From the NCBI GenBank assembly GCA_903858875.1, contig CAIOKP010000213.1, positions 1 to 38,718 on the forward strand: a DNA stretch of 38,718 bases, given 5' to 3'. Positions 21,071-29,142 of the stretch are shown one piece after another. Below the pieces are notes generated by a model. That model saw nothing but the letters and a program-made list of their open reading frames with translations. It did not search any database and had not been told where the DNA came from. Origin of the DNA: an uncultured Sphingomonadales bacterium. Its GTDB lineage: Bacteria; Pseudomonadota; Alphaproteobacteria; Sphingomonadales; Sphingomonadaceae. How positions within the stretch are numbered: the stretch's first letter is position 1; the number at the start of each line of letters is the position of its first letter. A program made the translations under genes and the position numbers.

Positions 21071-23587
21071 TCAGAACTCCTTCTTCAGCGTCACAGCCCA
21101 GGTCCGCGGCAGCGCCGGAGCGCCCGACACGGTGCCGGGGCTGGCGTACTGTTCGTACAGCGAGGTCATGTAGTACTTGTTGAACAAGTTCTGCACTTCG
21201 AGCGCGACCGACAGCGGTGCGGTCTTGGTCTGCTTCCAGCTCAGGCGGGCATTGCCGACGAAATAGCCATCGATCTTGTTCGAGGCGTAATAGGTCGACA
21301 TCGGGCCGGAAACCGCGGCGACGGCGACGTTGTCGACGTTGATGGCTTCGGTATAGACATGGCTCTGGAACGACCCGTCGAAGCGGGCGGTAATCCGGCC
21401 ACCGGCGACGTCTTCGATGTCATATTGCGCGCCTGCGCTCCACTTCCACTTTGGCGTATACGGCGTGACCATGTTGGTGGTCAGGCCGCCCAGCGAAGCG
21501 GCATCGATCGAGAAGCCGGTATATTTGAAATCGAGGTAGGACAGCGCGCCGTCCAGCGTCAGACCGGGCAGCGGGTGCGCGGTCGTTTCGATTTCAAAGC
21601 CCTTCACATGAGCGGCACCGACGTTGGCAGGCATCAGGCATGGGCTGATCGGGCAGGCCGACAGCGTCAGGATGATGTTCTTGTAGTCGTTGTAGAACGC
21701 CGACAGGTTGACGCGCAATTTGCGGTCAAACAGATCGGTCTTCACGCCGACTTCATAGGCGGTCAGCGTTTCGGGGTTGAACGTCTTGATCTGGTTGAAC
21801 GGGCTGGTCGGACCAAAGAAAGGCCGCGGGTTCACACCACCGCCGCGATAGCCGGTCGACGCTTCGGCATAGGCCATAACCGCCGAGTTGAAGCGATAGT
21901 CGGCAGCGATGCGCCAGTCGAACTTGGTCGAACGGAAATGCGCCTCGGAACCGTTCAGGCCTTGCAACAAGCAGTTGGGCGAGTTGCCAATGCCGGTCGG
22001 ACCGGCCGTCGGTGCGCCCAGGAAGAAGGCGCAAACGCCTGGAACCGAACCGTCCGGGTTATGACGGTTGAAGTAGTAATCCTTGCTGTCCCAGCTTTCA
22101 CGACCGCCCGCCGTAATATTGAAGGCGTCGGTGATGTGATAGGTGCCGTTGGCGAACAGGGCCTTGTTATTGGCAGGCGTCGAATCGGGGCCATGCAGGA
22201 AGTCGATACCCGCATAGTTGAGGTCGATCCGGCCCGACAATGTGCCGGTGCGGGTGAAGTAGAAGCCACCCAGCGTGTAGTCCAGCTTGCCGCCAAAGGC
22301 TTTGCCATTGACGCGCAGTTCTTCGCTCCACTGGTTGTTGATCAGCACCTGCGCGAGCTGTTGATCGGCCAGCGGGGTGTTGTCGACGTCATCCGACCAG
22401 TCGGACTTGAAGTGCCGCCATGCGGTGATCGAGGTCAGCTTCAGGTTCGCCGCCAGATCCCAATCGACGTTGGCCGATACGCCATAGCTGTCGAGCCATT
22501 GGTGCGGATTGGTGATGGTGAACGGCTTGGCTGGCGACTGGCTGGTGGCCGGCGTGTTGTCGCTAAAGGTGGCATAGCTGACATAGCGGCGGTCATAGCC
22601 CGACAGCGTGTCGCAGCTGTTGACGCCATTGGGCACGAAGGCGCAGTTGAGCGCCACAGCACCGCCCGACACCGTGTTGGTCTGCCACGGCGTACCGTTG
22701 GCGTTGACCGCGCGGTTATTGCCATACAGCAGCACCGAAGCGCCCGCTTCCGAACGGTCGCGGGTGTAGTCGGCGGCGACATTCACCTCGACATTGCTGG
22801 CCGGCATCCAGCGCGCCGAAACCTTGCCGGCGGCATAGCTCTGGCCACCCAGCGTACCGTTGACAGGGCTGACGCCGTTGACGTTGGCGGGCACGCCCGA
22901 ACCCGGGTGCGTCGCGCCATAGTCGATCAACTGGACATAACCGTCGCGGTTTTTCGACACGCCAGCGACGCGCACGAACAGATTGTCGGTCGCCTTCAGG
23001 TCGACCGAGCCGCGCATGTCGATGCGGTTGTACGAGCCATAGGTGGCCTGGAACGAGCCGCTGTCATCGCCCTTGGGCTTGGCGGAAAACAGCTTGATCG
23101 CGCCGCCGATGGCGTTGCGGCCCGACAGCGTACCTTGCGGCCCGCGCAACACTTCGACGCGGTCGAGGTCCATCAGGTCGAGCAGCGACCCGGTGAGCGA
23201 CGGCATATAAACGTCGTCGACATAGATCGCGACGCCCGGTTCCACAGCGAAGTTAAAGTCGGTCTGGCCGACGCCGCGAATGAATGCGATCATGCCCGAA
23301 CCGTTCTGCTGGCCCTGCGGGGTCAGCGTGACGTTCGGTGCCTGGGCGGCCACATCGGCAACGCTGGTCTGGCCGCGTGCGGACAGCATGGCGGCGTTGA
23401 CCGCCGTGATCGCCAACGGCGTATCCTGCAGCTTTTGGCTGCGGAACTGCGCGGTGACGACGATTTCGGGTGTGCCGGCGTCCTTTTTGACGTTCTCCGG
23501 CGCGGTCTGTGCCATTGCGGGGCTGGCGGCCAAAGCCATCAGCGCCAAGCAGGCTCCAGACAAGAGTTCCCCCCTGAATACAGACAT
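21071..23587 (-). CDS. TonB-dependent outer-membrane receptor 2
   Basis: An 838-aa protein with a signal peptide ('LLSGACLALMALAASPAMA'), TonB-box/plug start 'EIVVTAQFRSQKLQDTPLAI', 'RGVGQTDFNFAVEPGVAIYV', 'RVEVLRGPQGTLSGRNAIGG', and a C-terminal beta strand ending in Phe ('RTWAVTLKKEF'). The 20-residue plug segment after the TonB box is identical to receptor 1, while loops and barrel differ, so the two are paralogues that may import related substrates. GAGGA precedes the ATG at 23587. The putative regulatory element 52 bases upstream resembles that of receptor 1. It marks the right edge of the catabolic cluster. Confidence 0.94.
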   Translation of the reverse strand: MSVFRGELLSGACLALMALAASPAMAQTAPENVKKDAGTPEIVVTAQFRSQKLQDTPLAITAVNAAMLSARGQTSVADVAAQAPNVTLTPQGQQNGSGMIAFIRGVGQTDFNFAVEPGVAIYVDDVYMPSLTGSLLDLMDLDRVEVLRGPQGTLSGRNAIGGAIKLFSAKPKGDDSGSFQATYGSYNRIDMRGSVDLKATDNLFVRVAGVSKNRDGYVQLIDYGATHPGSGVPANVNGVSPVNGTLGGQSYAAGKVSARWMPASNVEVNVAADYTRDRSEAGASVLLYGNNRAVNANGTPWQTNTVSGGAVALNCAFVPNGVNSCDTLSGYDRRYVSYATFSDNTPATSQSPAKPFTITNPHQWLDSYGVSANVDWDLAANLKLTSITAWRHFKSDWSDDVDNTPLADQQLAQVLINNQWSEELRVNGKAFGGKLDYTLGGFYFTRTGTLSGRIDLNYAGIDFLHGPDSTPANNKALFANGTYHITDAFNITAGGRESWDSKDYYFNRHNPDGSVPGVCAFFLGAPTAGPTGIGNSPNCLLQGLNGSEAHFRSTKFDWRIAADYRFNSAVMAYAEASTGYRGGGVNPRPFFGPTSPFNQIKTFNPETLTAYEVGVKTDLFDRKLRVNLSAFYNDYKNIILTLSACPISPCLMPANVGAAHVKGFEIETTAHPLPGLTLDGALSYLDFKYTGFSIDAASLGGLTTNMVTPYTPKWKWSAGAQYDIEDVAGGRITARFDGSFQSHVYTEAINVDNVAVAAVSGPMSTYYASNKIDGYFVGNARLSWKQTKTAPLSVALEVQNLFNKYYMTSLYEQYASPGTVSGAPALPRTWAVTLKKEF

Positions 23588-23638
23588 TTTTTATCCTCTT
23601 CCAAAGCGCGCGGCACTCTGCCGAGCCGCGTCTGTATG

Positions 23639-23659
23639 TTTGTTATCACGAATACGAAA
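23639..23659 (-). promoter_or_regulatory. putative operator upstream of TonB receptor 2
   Basis: The plus strand reads TTTGTTATCACGAATACGAA. The TTGTTA half-site (rc TAACAA) and ATACGAA (rc TTCGTAT) match the two ends of the element before TonB receptor 1, with one base less between them. It lies 52 bases ahead of the receptor start codon. Confidence 0.5.
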
Positions 23660-23765
23660 ATTTCGGCAATGTGATCATTAGGCCATGTCATGATTTTTTA
23701 TAAACCGCGACATTCTTGCCGCACTGGACCAAAGTCCTCATATATCCTGATGAAGGAGACCCGCC

Positions 23766-24176
23766 ATGACCGACCCTGCCCATGAAAAATTGACAATGAC
23801 CGAGGCGGAATGGCGCGAACGCCTGACCCCTGCGCAATATCACGTGCTGCGCGAGGCGGGGACCGAACGGGCCTTTACCGGCGCGTATGAGGGCAACAAG
23901 GCGGCGGGCGAATATGTCTGTGCGGGCTGTGGCGCGCCGTTGTTTTCGTCGGAGACCAAATATGATTCGGGGTCCGGCTGGCCGAGTTTTTACGCGCCCG
24001 AAACCGCCGCCGCGGTCGAGGAGCATCGCGATATTGCCCATGGCATGATACGGACAGAAGTCCGCTGTGCGCGGTGTGCGGGGCACCTTGGCCATGTCTT
24101 TCCCGACGGTCCGGCGCCCACAGGCCTGCGGTTTTGCATCAATAGCGCCAGCCTCGATTTTCTGCCCAAGGCTTAG
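23766..24176 (+). CDS. msrB: peptide-methionine (R)-S-oxide reductase
   Basis: A 136-aa MsrB. Zinc-binding CxxC pairs are 'CAGC' (about residue 57) and 'CARC' (about 103); '[10 protein letters not shown]' and '[11 protein letters not shown]' are conserved, and the catalytic Cys is in 'RFCINSASL' near the C-terminus. It reduces methionine-R-sulfoxide in proteins, a cytoplasmic repair role. GAAGGAGA lies just before the ATG. It begins the core-genome part of the window; a weak GCCGG/CCGGC hairpin follows at 24201-24214. Msr activity for the S epimer comes from msrA at 36557, which is not linked. Confidence 0.96.
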   Translation: MTDPAHEKLTMTEAEWRERLTPAQYHVLREAGTERAFTGAYEGNKAAGEYVCAGCGAPLFSSETKYDSGSGWPSFYAPETAAAVEEHRDIAHGMIRTEVRCARCAGHLGHVFPDGPAPTGLRFCINSASLDFLPKA

Positions 24177-24276
24177 GCGCTGTGGGCGCCTATCGCCAGC
24201 GCCGGCTATCCGGCTGTCGTTTTCAGCAATTTGCGGTTAACCATCGGGCCGTTAAGGCCTAGGAGGATCGCGACCC

Positions 24277-26475
24277 GTGCAAACGGGCGGCGGACGCGGC
24301 GTGTGCGTTGGCGTGGGCGGGGGCAAGGCCCTCGGCGTCGCAAAAGGGGTTTGGTTTTCGATGGCAAGACGGGATGTGCGGCGCCGAGGGTCTGCGGGTG
24401 ACGGTGGCGCGGCGACGGGGTCCTGGTTCGGTCGGGCGGTGAAGCGGCTGGCGATCTGGACCTTTGCGCTCGGGCTGCTGGCGGCGATCTTCATCGGCGC
24501 GGCGGTGTGGTTCGAGGCGCAGGATCTGCCCAATTTCGACGCGATGAAGTCGAGCCAGAACGGCCAGACCATTCTCGTGCGTGCCCGCGACGGCACCGAA
24601 TTGTTCGCGATGGGCCCCAGCTATGGCAAATGGCTATCCTACGAAGACATCCCCGATTCGATGAAATCGGCGATTATCGCGACCGAAGACCGCCGGTTCC
24701 GCGACCATATCGGCATTGATCCGATCGGCGTGCTGCGCTCGTTCTCGGTCCGCGCAAAGACCGGCCATTGGCGGCAGGGCGGATCGACGCTGACGCAGCA
24801 ATTGGCGCGCACGATCTTCCTCAACAACGACCGCACGTGGAAACGCAAAACGCGCGAGGCGTTGATTGCCATGGCGCTCGAATGGCGGTTTTCGAAGAAT
24901 CAGATTCTCGAACTCTATTTGAACAAGGTCTATTTCGGCGGGGGCGCCTATGGCGTGGATGCCGCCTCGCGCAAGTTTTTTGGCCATGATGGGCGGCATA
25001 TGAGCCTGGCCGAGGCGGCGATTGTCGCTGGCCTCGTCAAGGCGCCAAGCCATTATTCACCGACCGCCGATCAAAAGGCCGCCGTCGATCGCGCCAATGT
25101 CGTGTTGGAAGTGATGCAGGATGCCGGCGCCATTACCGCTGACGAGGCCGCGAATGCGGACCTCAAATCAGTCAAAATGACCTCCGAAGGGTCGCAAAGC
25201 GCGGTGCGCTATTTCACCGATTGGGCGTTGCCGCAGCTTGACGTGCTGTTGCCCGAGAGCCGCGATCCGAACAGTCATGAAAACCTAGAGGTGTGGACGA
25301 CGCTCGACCCCAAGATGCAGGGCGCCGCGACGCAGGCGATGCAGGCCAATGCCCCCAAGGGCGCGCAAGGCGCGATGGTCAGCCTCGATCGTGATGGCGC
25401 GGTGCTGGCGATGGTGGGCGGGCTGGATTACGTCTCGTCCAACTATAATCGCGCGACCAATGCCATGCGGCAACCGGGGTCGGCGTGGAAGCTGTTCGTC
25501 TATCTCGCCGCGTTGGAGGCGGGCATCAAGCCGGATGATCCGGTGGTCGATCAACCCGTCACGATCAATGGCTGGAGCCCGCGCAATTCCGGCGGTTCCT
25601 ATGCCGGACAGATCGATGTGCGAACTGCGTTCGCCTATTCGAAAAACACCGTAGCGGCGCAATTGGGCCAGCAAGTGACCTTTGATGCGGTGGCCGCCAT
25701 GGCGCGGCGGTTTGGCATTACCACGCCGATTTCGACCAATCCGTCGATGGTGCTGGGGTCGAATGATGTGCGGGTGATCGAGATGGTGCGCGCCTTTGCC
25801 GCGGTGTCGGCGCGCGGCACTTCGGTCGAACCCTATGGCATTACCAAGGTGCAGACGGTCGATGGCCGCGTGTTGTATCAACATCCCCAGGCGCAGGGCC
25901 AGACGCTGGTCGCGCCCTATGTCGCGGCCGGGATTACCGACCTGTTGCAGACGGCGGTCAACATCGGCACGGGCCGCGCGGCGCAGATCGGTCGGCCCGT
26001 GGCGGGCAAGACCGGCACGACGTCCAGCAACAAGGATGGCTGGTTCCTCGGCTTTTCGTCCGGGATCACCACCGGCGTTTGGATGGGCCGCGATGATGCA
26101 AAGCCGGTGGCCGGCTTGCAGGGCGGTACCGCGCCGGCGCGCGCCTTTGCGCAATATATGAAGGTCGCGGTGACCGGGCGTCCGGCGGAAACCTTCGATA
26201 CCCAGCTGACCTTGCCCGAATGGCAGTTGGAGCCGGATGACATCGGCAACATGGCCGGGCCGAACGCCTATGCGCCGACCGTCGACGAGGCGGGAAATCC
26301 GGTGCCGGCGCGCGATCCCAATGCCGTTGATCCGGCGGATAATGCACCGGGCAATGCCCCGCCAAAGCCGGCGGCCAATCAGGATTTCCTCGATTCGGCC
26401 ACGGGCAACCGGCCTGGCGACAACGGCCCGCAACGGCCCCGCCGCGCGCAGGGGCAGCCGAACGTCGGTATCTGA
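24277..26475 (+). CDS. mrcA: class A penicillin-binding protein (PBP1A family)
   Basis: About 732 aa: one N-terminal membrane segment ('LAIWTFALGLLAAIFIGAAV'), a GT51 glycosyltransferase domain with 'ATEDRRFRDHIGID' and 'GGSTLTQQLARTIFL', and a transpeptidase domain with SxxK ('GSAWK'), SxN ('SKN') and KTG ('KTGTTSSNKDGW'), ending in a Pro/Asn-rich tail. It polymerises and cross-links peptidoglycan in the periplasm. The GTG at 24277 follows AGGAGG at 24261 and is used here; ATG 24361 begins the conserved 'MARRDVRRRG' and is a serious alternative, since the first 28 residues are Gly-rich and unusual. It ends at a very strong terminator. Confidence 0.93.
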   Translation: MQTGGGRGVCVGVGGGKALGVAKGVWFSMARRDVRRRGSAGDGGAATGSWFGRAVKRLAIWTFALGLLAAIFIGAAVWFEAQDLPNFDAMKSSQNGQTILVRARDGTELFAMGPSYGKWLSYEDIPDSMKSAIIATEDRRFRDHIGIDPIGVLRSFSVRAKTGHWRQGGSTLTQQLARTIFLNNDRTWKRKTREALIAMALEWRFSKNQILELYLNKVYFGGGAYGVDAASRKFFGHDGRHMSLAEAAIVAGLVKAPSHYSPTADQKAAVDRANVVLEVMQDAGAITADEAANADLKSVKMTSEGSQSAVRYFTDWALPQLDVLLPESRDPNSHENLEVWTTLDPKMQGAATQAMQANAPKGAQGAMVSLDRDGAVLAMVGGLDYVSSNYNRATNAMRQPGSAWKLFVYLAALEAGIKPDDPVVDQPVTINGWSPRNSGGSYAGQIDVRTAFAYSKNTVAAQLGQQVTFDAVAAMARRFGITTPISTNPSMVLGSNDVRVIEMVRAFAAVSARGTSVEPYGITKVQTVDGRVLYQHPQAQGQTLVAPYVAAGITDLLQTAVNIGTGRAAQIGRPVAGKTGTTSSNKDGWFLGFSSGITTGVWMGRDDAKPVAGLQGGTAPARAFAQYMKVAVTGRPAETFDTQLTLPEWQLEPDDIGNMAGPNAYAPTVDEAGNPVPARDPNAVDPADNAPGNAPPKPAANQDFLDSATGNRPGDNGPQRPRRAQGQPNVGI

Positions 26476-26496
26476 GCCCAGCCGATTGGGCACATA

Positions 26497-26535
26497 AAAA
26501 GGCCCCCGTCACGCTGGGTGTGACGGGGGCCTTTT
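26497..26535. terminator. strong bidirectional terminator between PBP and degP
   Basis: A perfect 16-bp stem, AAAAGGCCCCCGTCAC / GTGACGGGGGCCTTTT, surrounds a 7-base loop (26513-26519). The A run and T run at its two ends allow it to serve both convergent genes. Confidence 0.93.
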
Positions 26536-26562
26536 CGTGTTTGGCCAGATCGTTTCAGGCGA

Positions 26563-28095
26563 TCAGCGCAGGCGCAGGCCCACGTAAATCGGCGGCTGGC
26601 CGGGGCGTTGCAACTGGACGCCGACGGCGGTCCGGCCGGCCGCTTGCGCGGCGCGGATGCCGACTTCCAATTCGCCGATGTTGGTGATCGGGCGGCCACC
26701 GATCGACAGGATGATGTCGCCGGGCTGGACATCCTTGGCGGCGGCATCCGACGACGGATCGACGCCATTCACCACCACGCCACGCAGGGTTTCGACCATC
26801 CCCAACTGGCGTGCGATTTGCGGGGTCACCGACAGGAGCGACAGGCCCAGCGATTTTTCGGCCAGCCCGGTGCCCTTGGCCTGGTTCGGATCGAACTTCT
26901 GCCCGGCCGTCGGCTTGCGGTTGAGCGTCTGCTCAGCCAGTTCCTCATCGCTCGGGCGTTTGCCAACGGTGACGGTGAGCGACACATGCTGTCCATCGCG
27001 CAACACATCGAGCGGGATTTTGGTACCCGGCGGCGTATTGGCGACGAGGAACGACAGCGTCTGTTCGCGCGTCACATCCTTGCCATTGACCTTGAGCACG
27101 ACATCGCCCGCCTTGACCCCGCCGGCGTCCGCACCCTTGCCGGGTTCGGTGGATTGCACGATCTCGCCGTGATTATGCGGCAGGCCGAGCGCGTCGGCGT
27201 AATCCTCGGTCAACGGCTGGATGCGGACACCCAGATAGCCGCGATCGATCGTTTGCCCCTTCATCAGCCGCTCGACAATCGGCGAGGCGATTTCGGCCGG
27301 GATGGCAAAGCCGATGCCGACGCTGCCGCCAGATGGCGAAAAGATCGCGCGGTTGATGCCGATCACCTGGCCCTGCATGTCGAACATCGGGCCGCCGGAA
27401 TTGCCCTGATTGATCGCGGCGTCGGTTTGCAGATAGCGGTCATACGCGCCGCCCGACCCGATGTTGCGATAGACCGCCGAGACGATCCCTGCCGTCACCG
27501 TGCCGCCCAGCCCGAATGGATTGCCAATGGCGATCACCCAATCGCCGACGCGGGCCTTGGCGCTGTCGCCGAACTTGACGAAAGGCAGCGGCTTGCCAGC
27601 GGTGATTTTCAGCACCGCGAGGTCCGATTGCGCGTCCTTGCCGACCAGATGCGCGGGGTATTCGCCGCCGTCGGGCAGGATGACGGTGATCGATTCGACC
27701 TGGCCTTGCCCATCAGCGGTGATCACGTGGTTATTGGTCACCACATAGCCATCGGCCGACACGATAAAGCCCGAGCCGAGCGATTGCGCCTCCCGCGTTT
27801 GCGGTCCGCCCTGATCGGGCGCGCCGAACATCCCTTCGAGCGGGGTGCCGGCAAACGGGTTGCCCGCGCCGGCCGCCACACGCACCTTTTGCCGGGTGGA
27901 GATGTTGACCACCGCGGGCTGCAACTGGTGAGTCAAATCGGCAAAGCTGGCCGGCGCGCCGGCCCGCGGCACAATCGCCTGCATTTGCTGGGCATCATTT
28001 TGCGCTACTTGCGCGCCGGCGGGCAGGCCGGTGAGGAGCGACAGGGTCGCACCTCCCAAAAGCAGAGCGCTGGTCACTCCATAAGCATATCGCAC
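26563..28095 (-). CDS. degP: Do-family periplasmic serine protease/chaperone
   Basis: A 510-aa DegP/HtrA protein: signal peptide 'ALLLGGATLSLLTGLPAGA', trypsin-like domain with the triad His in 'TNNHVI', Asp in 'SDLAVL' and Ser in 'GNSGGP', then two PDZ domains ('GYLGVRIQPL', 'GLSLLSVTPQ'). It degrades or refolds damaged envelope proteins. The start is GTG at 28095 with AAGGA about 10 bases upstream. It lies downstream of hflK-hflC in the same direction, an order common in Alphaproteobacteria; the 156-base gap suggests its own promoter. Confidence 0.95.
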   Translation of the reverse strand: MRYAYGVTSALLLGGATLSLLTGLPAGAQVAQNDAQQMQAIVPRAGAPASFADLTHQLQPAVVNISTRQKVRVAAGAGNPFAGTPLEGMFGAPDQGGPQTREAQSLGSGFIVSADGYVVTNNHVITADGQGQVESITVILPDGGEYPAHLVGKDAQSDLAVLKITAGKPLPFVKFGDSAKARVGDWVIAIGNPFGLGGTVTAGIVSAVYRNIGSGGAYDRYLQTDAAINQGNSGGPMFDMQGQVIGINRAIFSPSGGSVGIGFAIPAEIASPIVERLMKGQTIDRGYLGVRIQPLTEDYADALGLPHNHGEIVQSTEPGKGADAGGVKAGDVVLKVNGKDVTREQTLSFLVANTPPGTKIPLDVLRDGQHVSLTVTVGKRPSDEELAEQTLNRKPTAGQKFDPNQAKGTGLAEKSLGLSLLSVTPQIARQLGMVETLRGVVVNGVDPSSDAAAKDVQPGDIILSIGGRPITNIGELEVGIRAAQAAGRTAVGVQLQRPGQPPIYVGLRLR

Positions 28096-28251
28096 GGGGC
28101 TGTCGTCCTTATACGTTTCCCGACCGGGCGAGGGAGCCGGTGGCCGGGGGCCGGTATTACCCGACCTCTGTGGTCTGTTTTACGCGCCTTGGGCCTGAAC
28201 GCAGTTTGAACGGCGCATCGGGCCTGAATGTTGGGGCGATCGGGGCTTTCG

Positions 28252-29142
28252 TCAATTCCCCTTTGGCCCCCGAAATTGCCGCAGGTAATCATTGTCCGGC
28301 GTCAGCACGATCGTCGTCGCCCCCTTGTTGGCGGGGTTGGCAAAGGTCGTGCGATAGCTTTCCATCGCGCGATAGAAATCGTAGAAGCTCGGGTCCTTGC
28401 CATAGGCCTCGGCATAGACCTTGGCGGCGCGGGCTTCGGCGTCGGCCTGAATGATCTGGGCCTGTTTTTGGCCCTGGGCGCGGATGGTGGTCGCCTCCTG
28501 CTCGCGCGCGGCCTCCATCTGGGCAAAGGCGCGATCAAGCGCGCTGCCTTCGGGCAGGTCGGCGCGCTTTATCCGCACGTCGATGATCTGCGCGCCATAT
28601 TCGCGCGCCTCGCCATCCAGCGTGGCGCGGATCTGGGCCATGCTGGCGCCGCGTTCGGGGGTCAGCAGCGACTGGAACGTATGGCTGGCCAAGCCCTGTC
28701 GCAACGCCGAGATCAGGATGGGTTGCAGCTGTTCCTGCACCTTTTCCGTCGTGCCGGCGGTGCGCACCATCTTCACCGGATCGATGATCCGGAACCGCGC
28801 ATAGGCGTCAACCTCGAGCAATTGCTGATCGGAGGAAATCACCTGCTGCTTTTCCATCTCGACCGACAACACGCGGCGATCGACCCGCACCACCGTTTCG
28901 AAAAACGGAATGCGCAAGGACAGCCCGGCGCCGGTATCGCCATAGGCAATGCCGGGGCGATAGCGGTTGATGACCCGCGCGGGGTCGCCCATCCGCATCA
29001 CGACGGCCTGTTGCGTCTCGGGCACTTCGACCACGGCGGTCATCGCCAACAGCGCGAGGCCAATCAGCCCGGCGGCGCCGAATTTCTGCCGCGGGCTCAA
29101 CGTGGCGGGGATCCAGTTCATGGGGGTCATTGCGGGGGTCAT
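28252..29142 (-). CDS. hflC: protease modulator HflC
   Basis: A 296-aa SPFH-domain protein with one N-terminal membrane segment ('FGAAGLIGLALLAMTAVVEV'), the SPFH region 'GLSLRIPFFETVVRVDRRVL', and the conserved coiled-coil 'EQEATTIRAQGQKQAQIIQA' then 'YGKDPSFYDFYRAMESYRTT'. HflC pairs with HflK in a membrane complex that restrains the FtsH protease. Its ATG overlaps the hflK stop by 4 bases (ATGA), so the two are translationally coupled. Confidence 0.96.
   Translation of the reverse strand: MTPAMTPMNWIPATLSPRQKFGAAGLIGLALLAMTAVVEVPETQQAVVMRMGDPARVINRYRPGIAYGDTGAGLSLRIPFFETVVRVDRRVLSVEMEKQQVISSDQQLLEVDAYARFRIIDPVKMVRTAGTTEKVQEQLQPILISALRQGLASHTFQSLLTPERGASMAQIRATLDGEAREYGAQIIDVRIKRADLPEGSALDRAFAQMEAAREQEATTIRAQGQKQAQIIQADAEARAAKVYAEAYGKDPSFYDFYRAMESYRTTFANPANKGATTIVLTPDNDYLRQFRGPKGN

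Noticed and set aside
328-23660. Mobile genomic island
   Set aside because: No integrase, transposase, tRNA-flanking direct repeat or obvious composition change was seen; the cluster is accessory in content but transfer cannot be shown from this window.
21026-23674. 882-aa plus-strand ORF opposite TonB receptor 2
   Set aside because: Same shadow effect; similarity to the 851-aa ORF only reflects that the two receptors are paralogues.
24277-24361. Gly-rich 28-residue N-terminal extension of the PBP as a separate peptide
   Set aside because: It is in frame with the PBP and simply reflects start-site ambiguity between GTG 24277 and ATG 24361.
28190-28230. Direct repeat GGGCCTGAA upstream of degP as a riboswitch or regulator site
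   Set aside because: Only two imperfect copies in G+C-rich DNA, with no conserved secondary structure that I can recognise.
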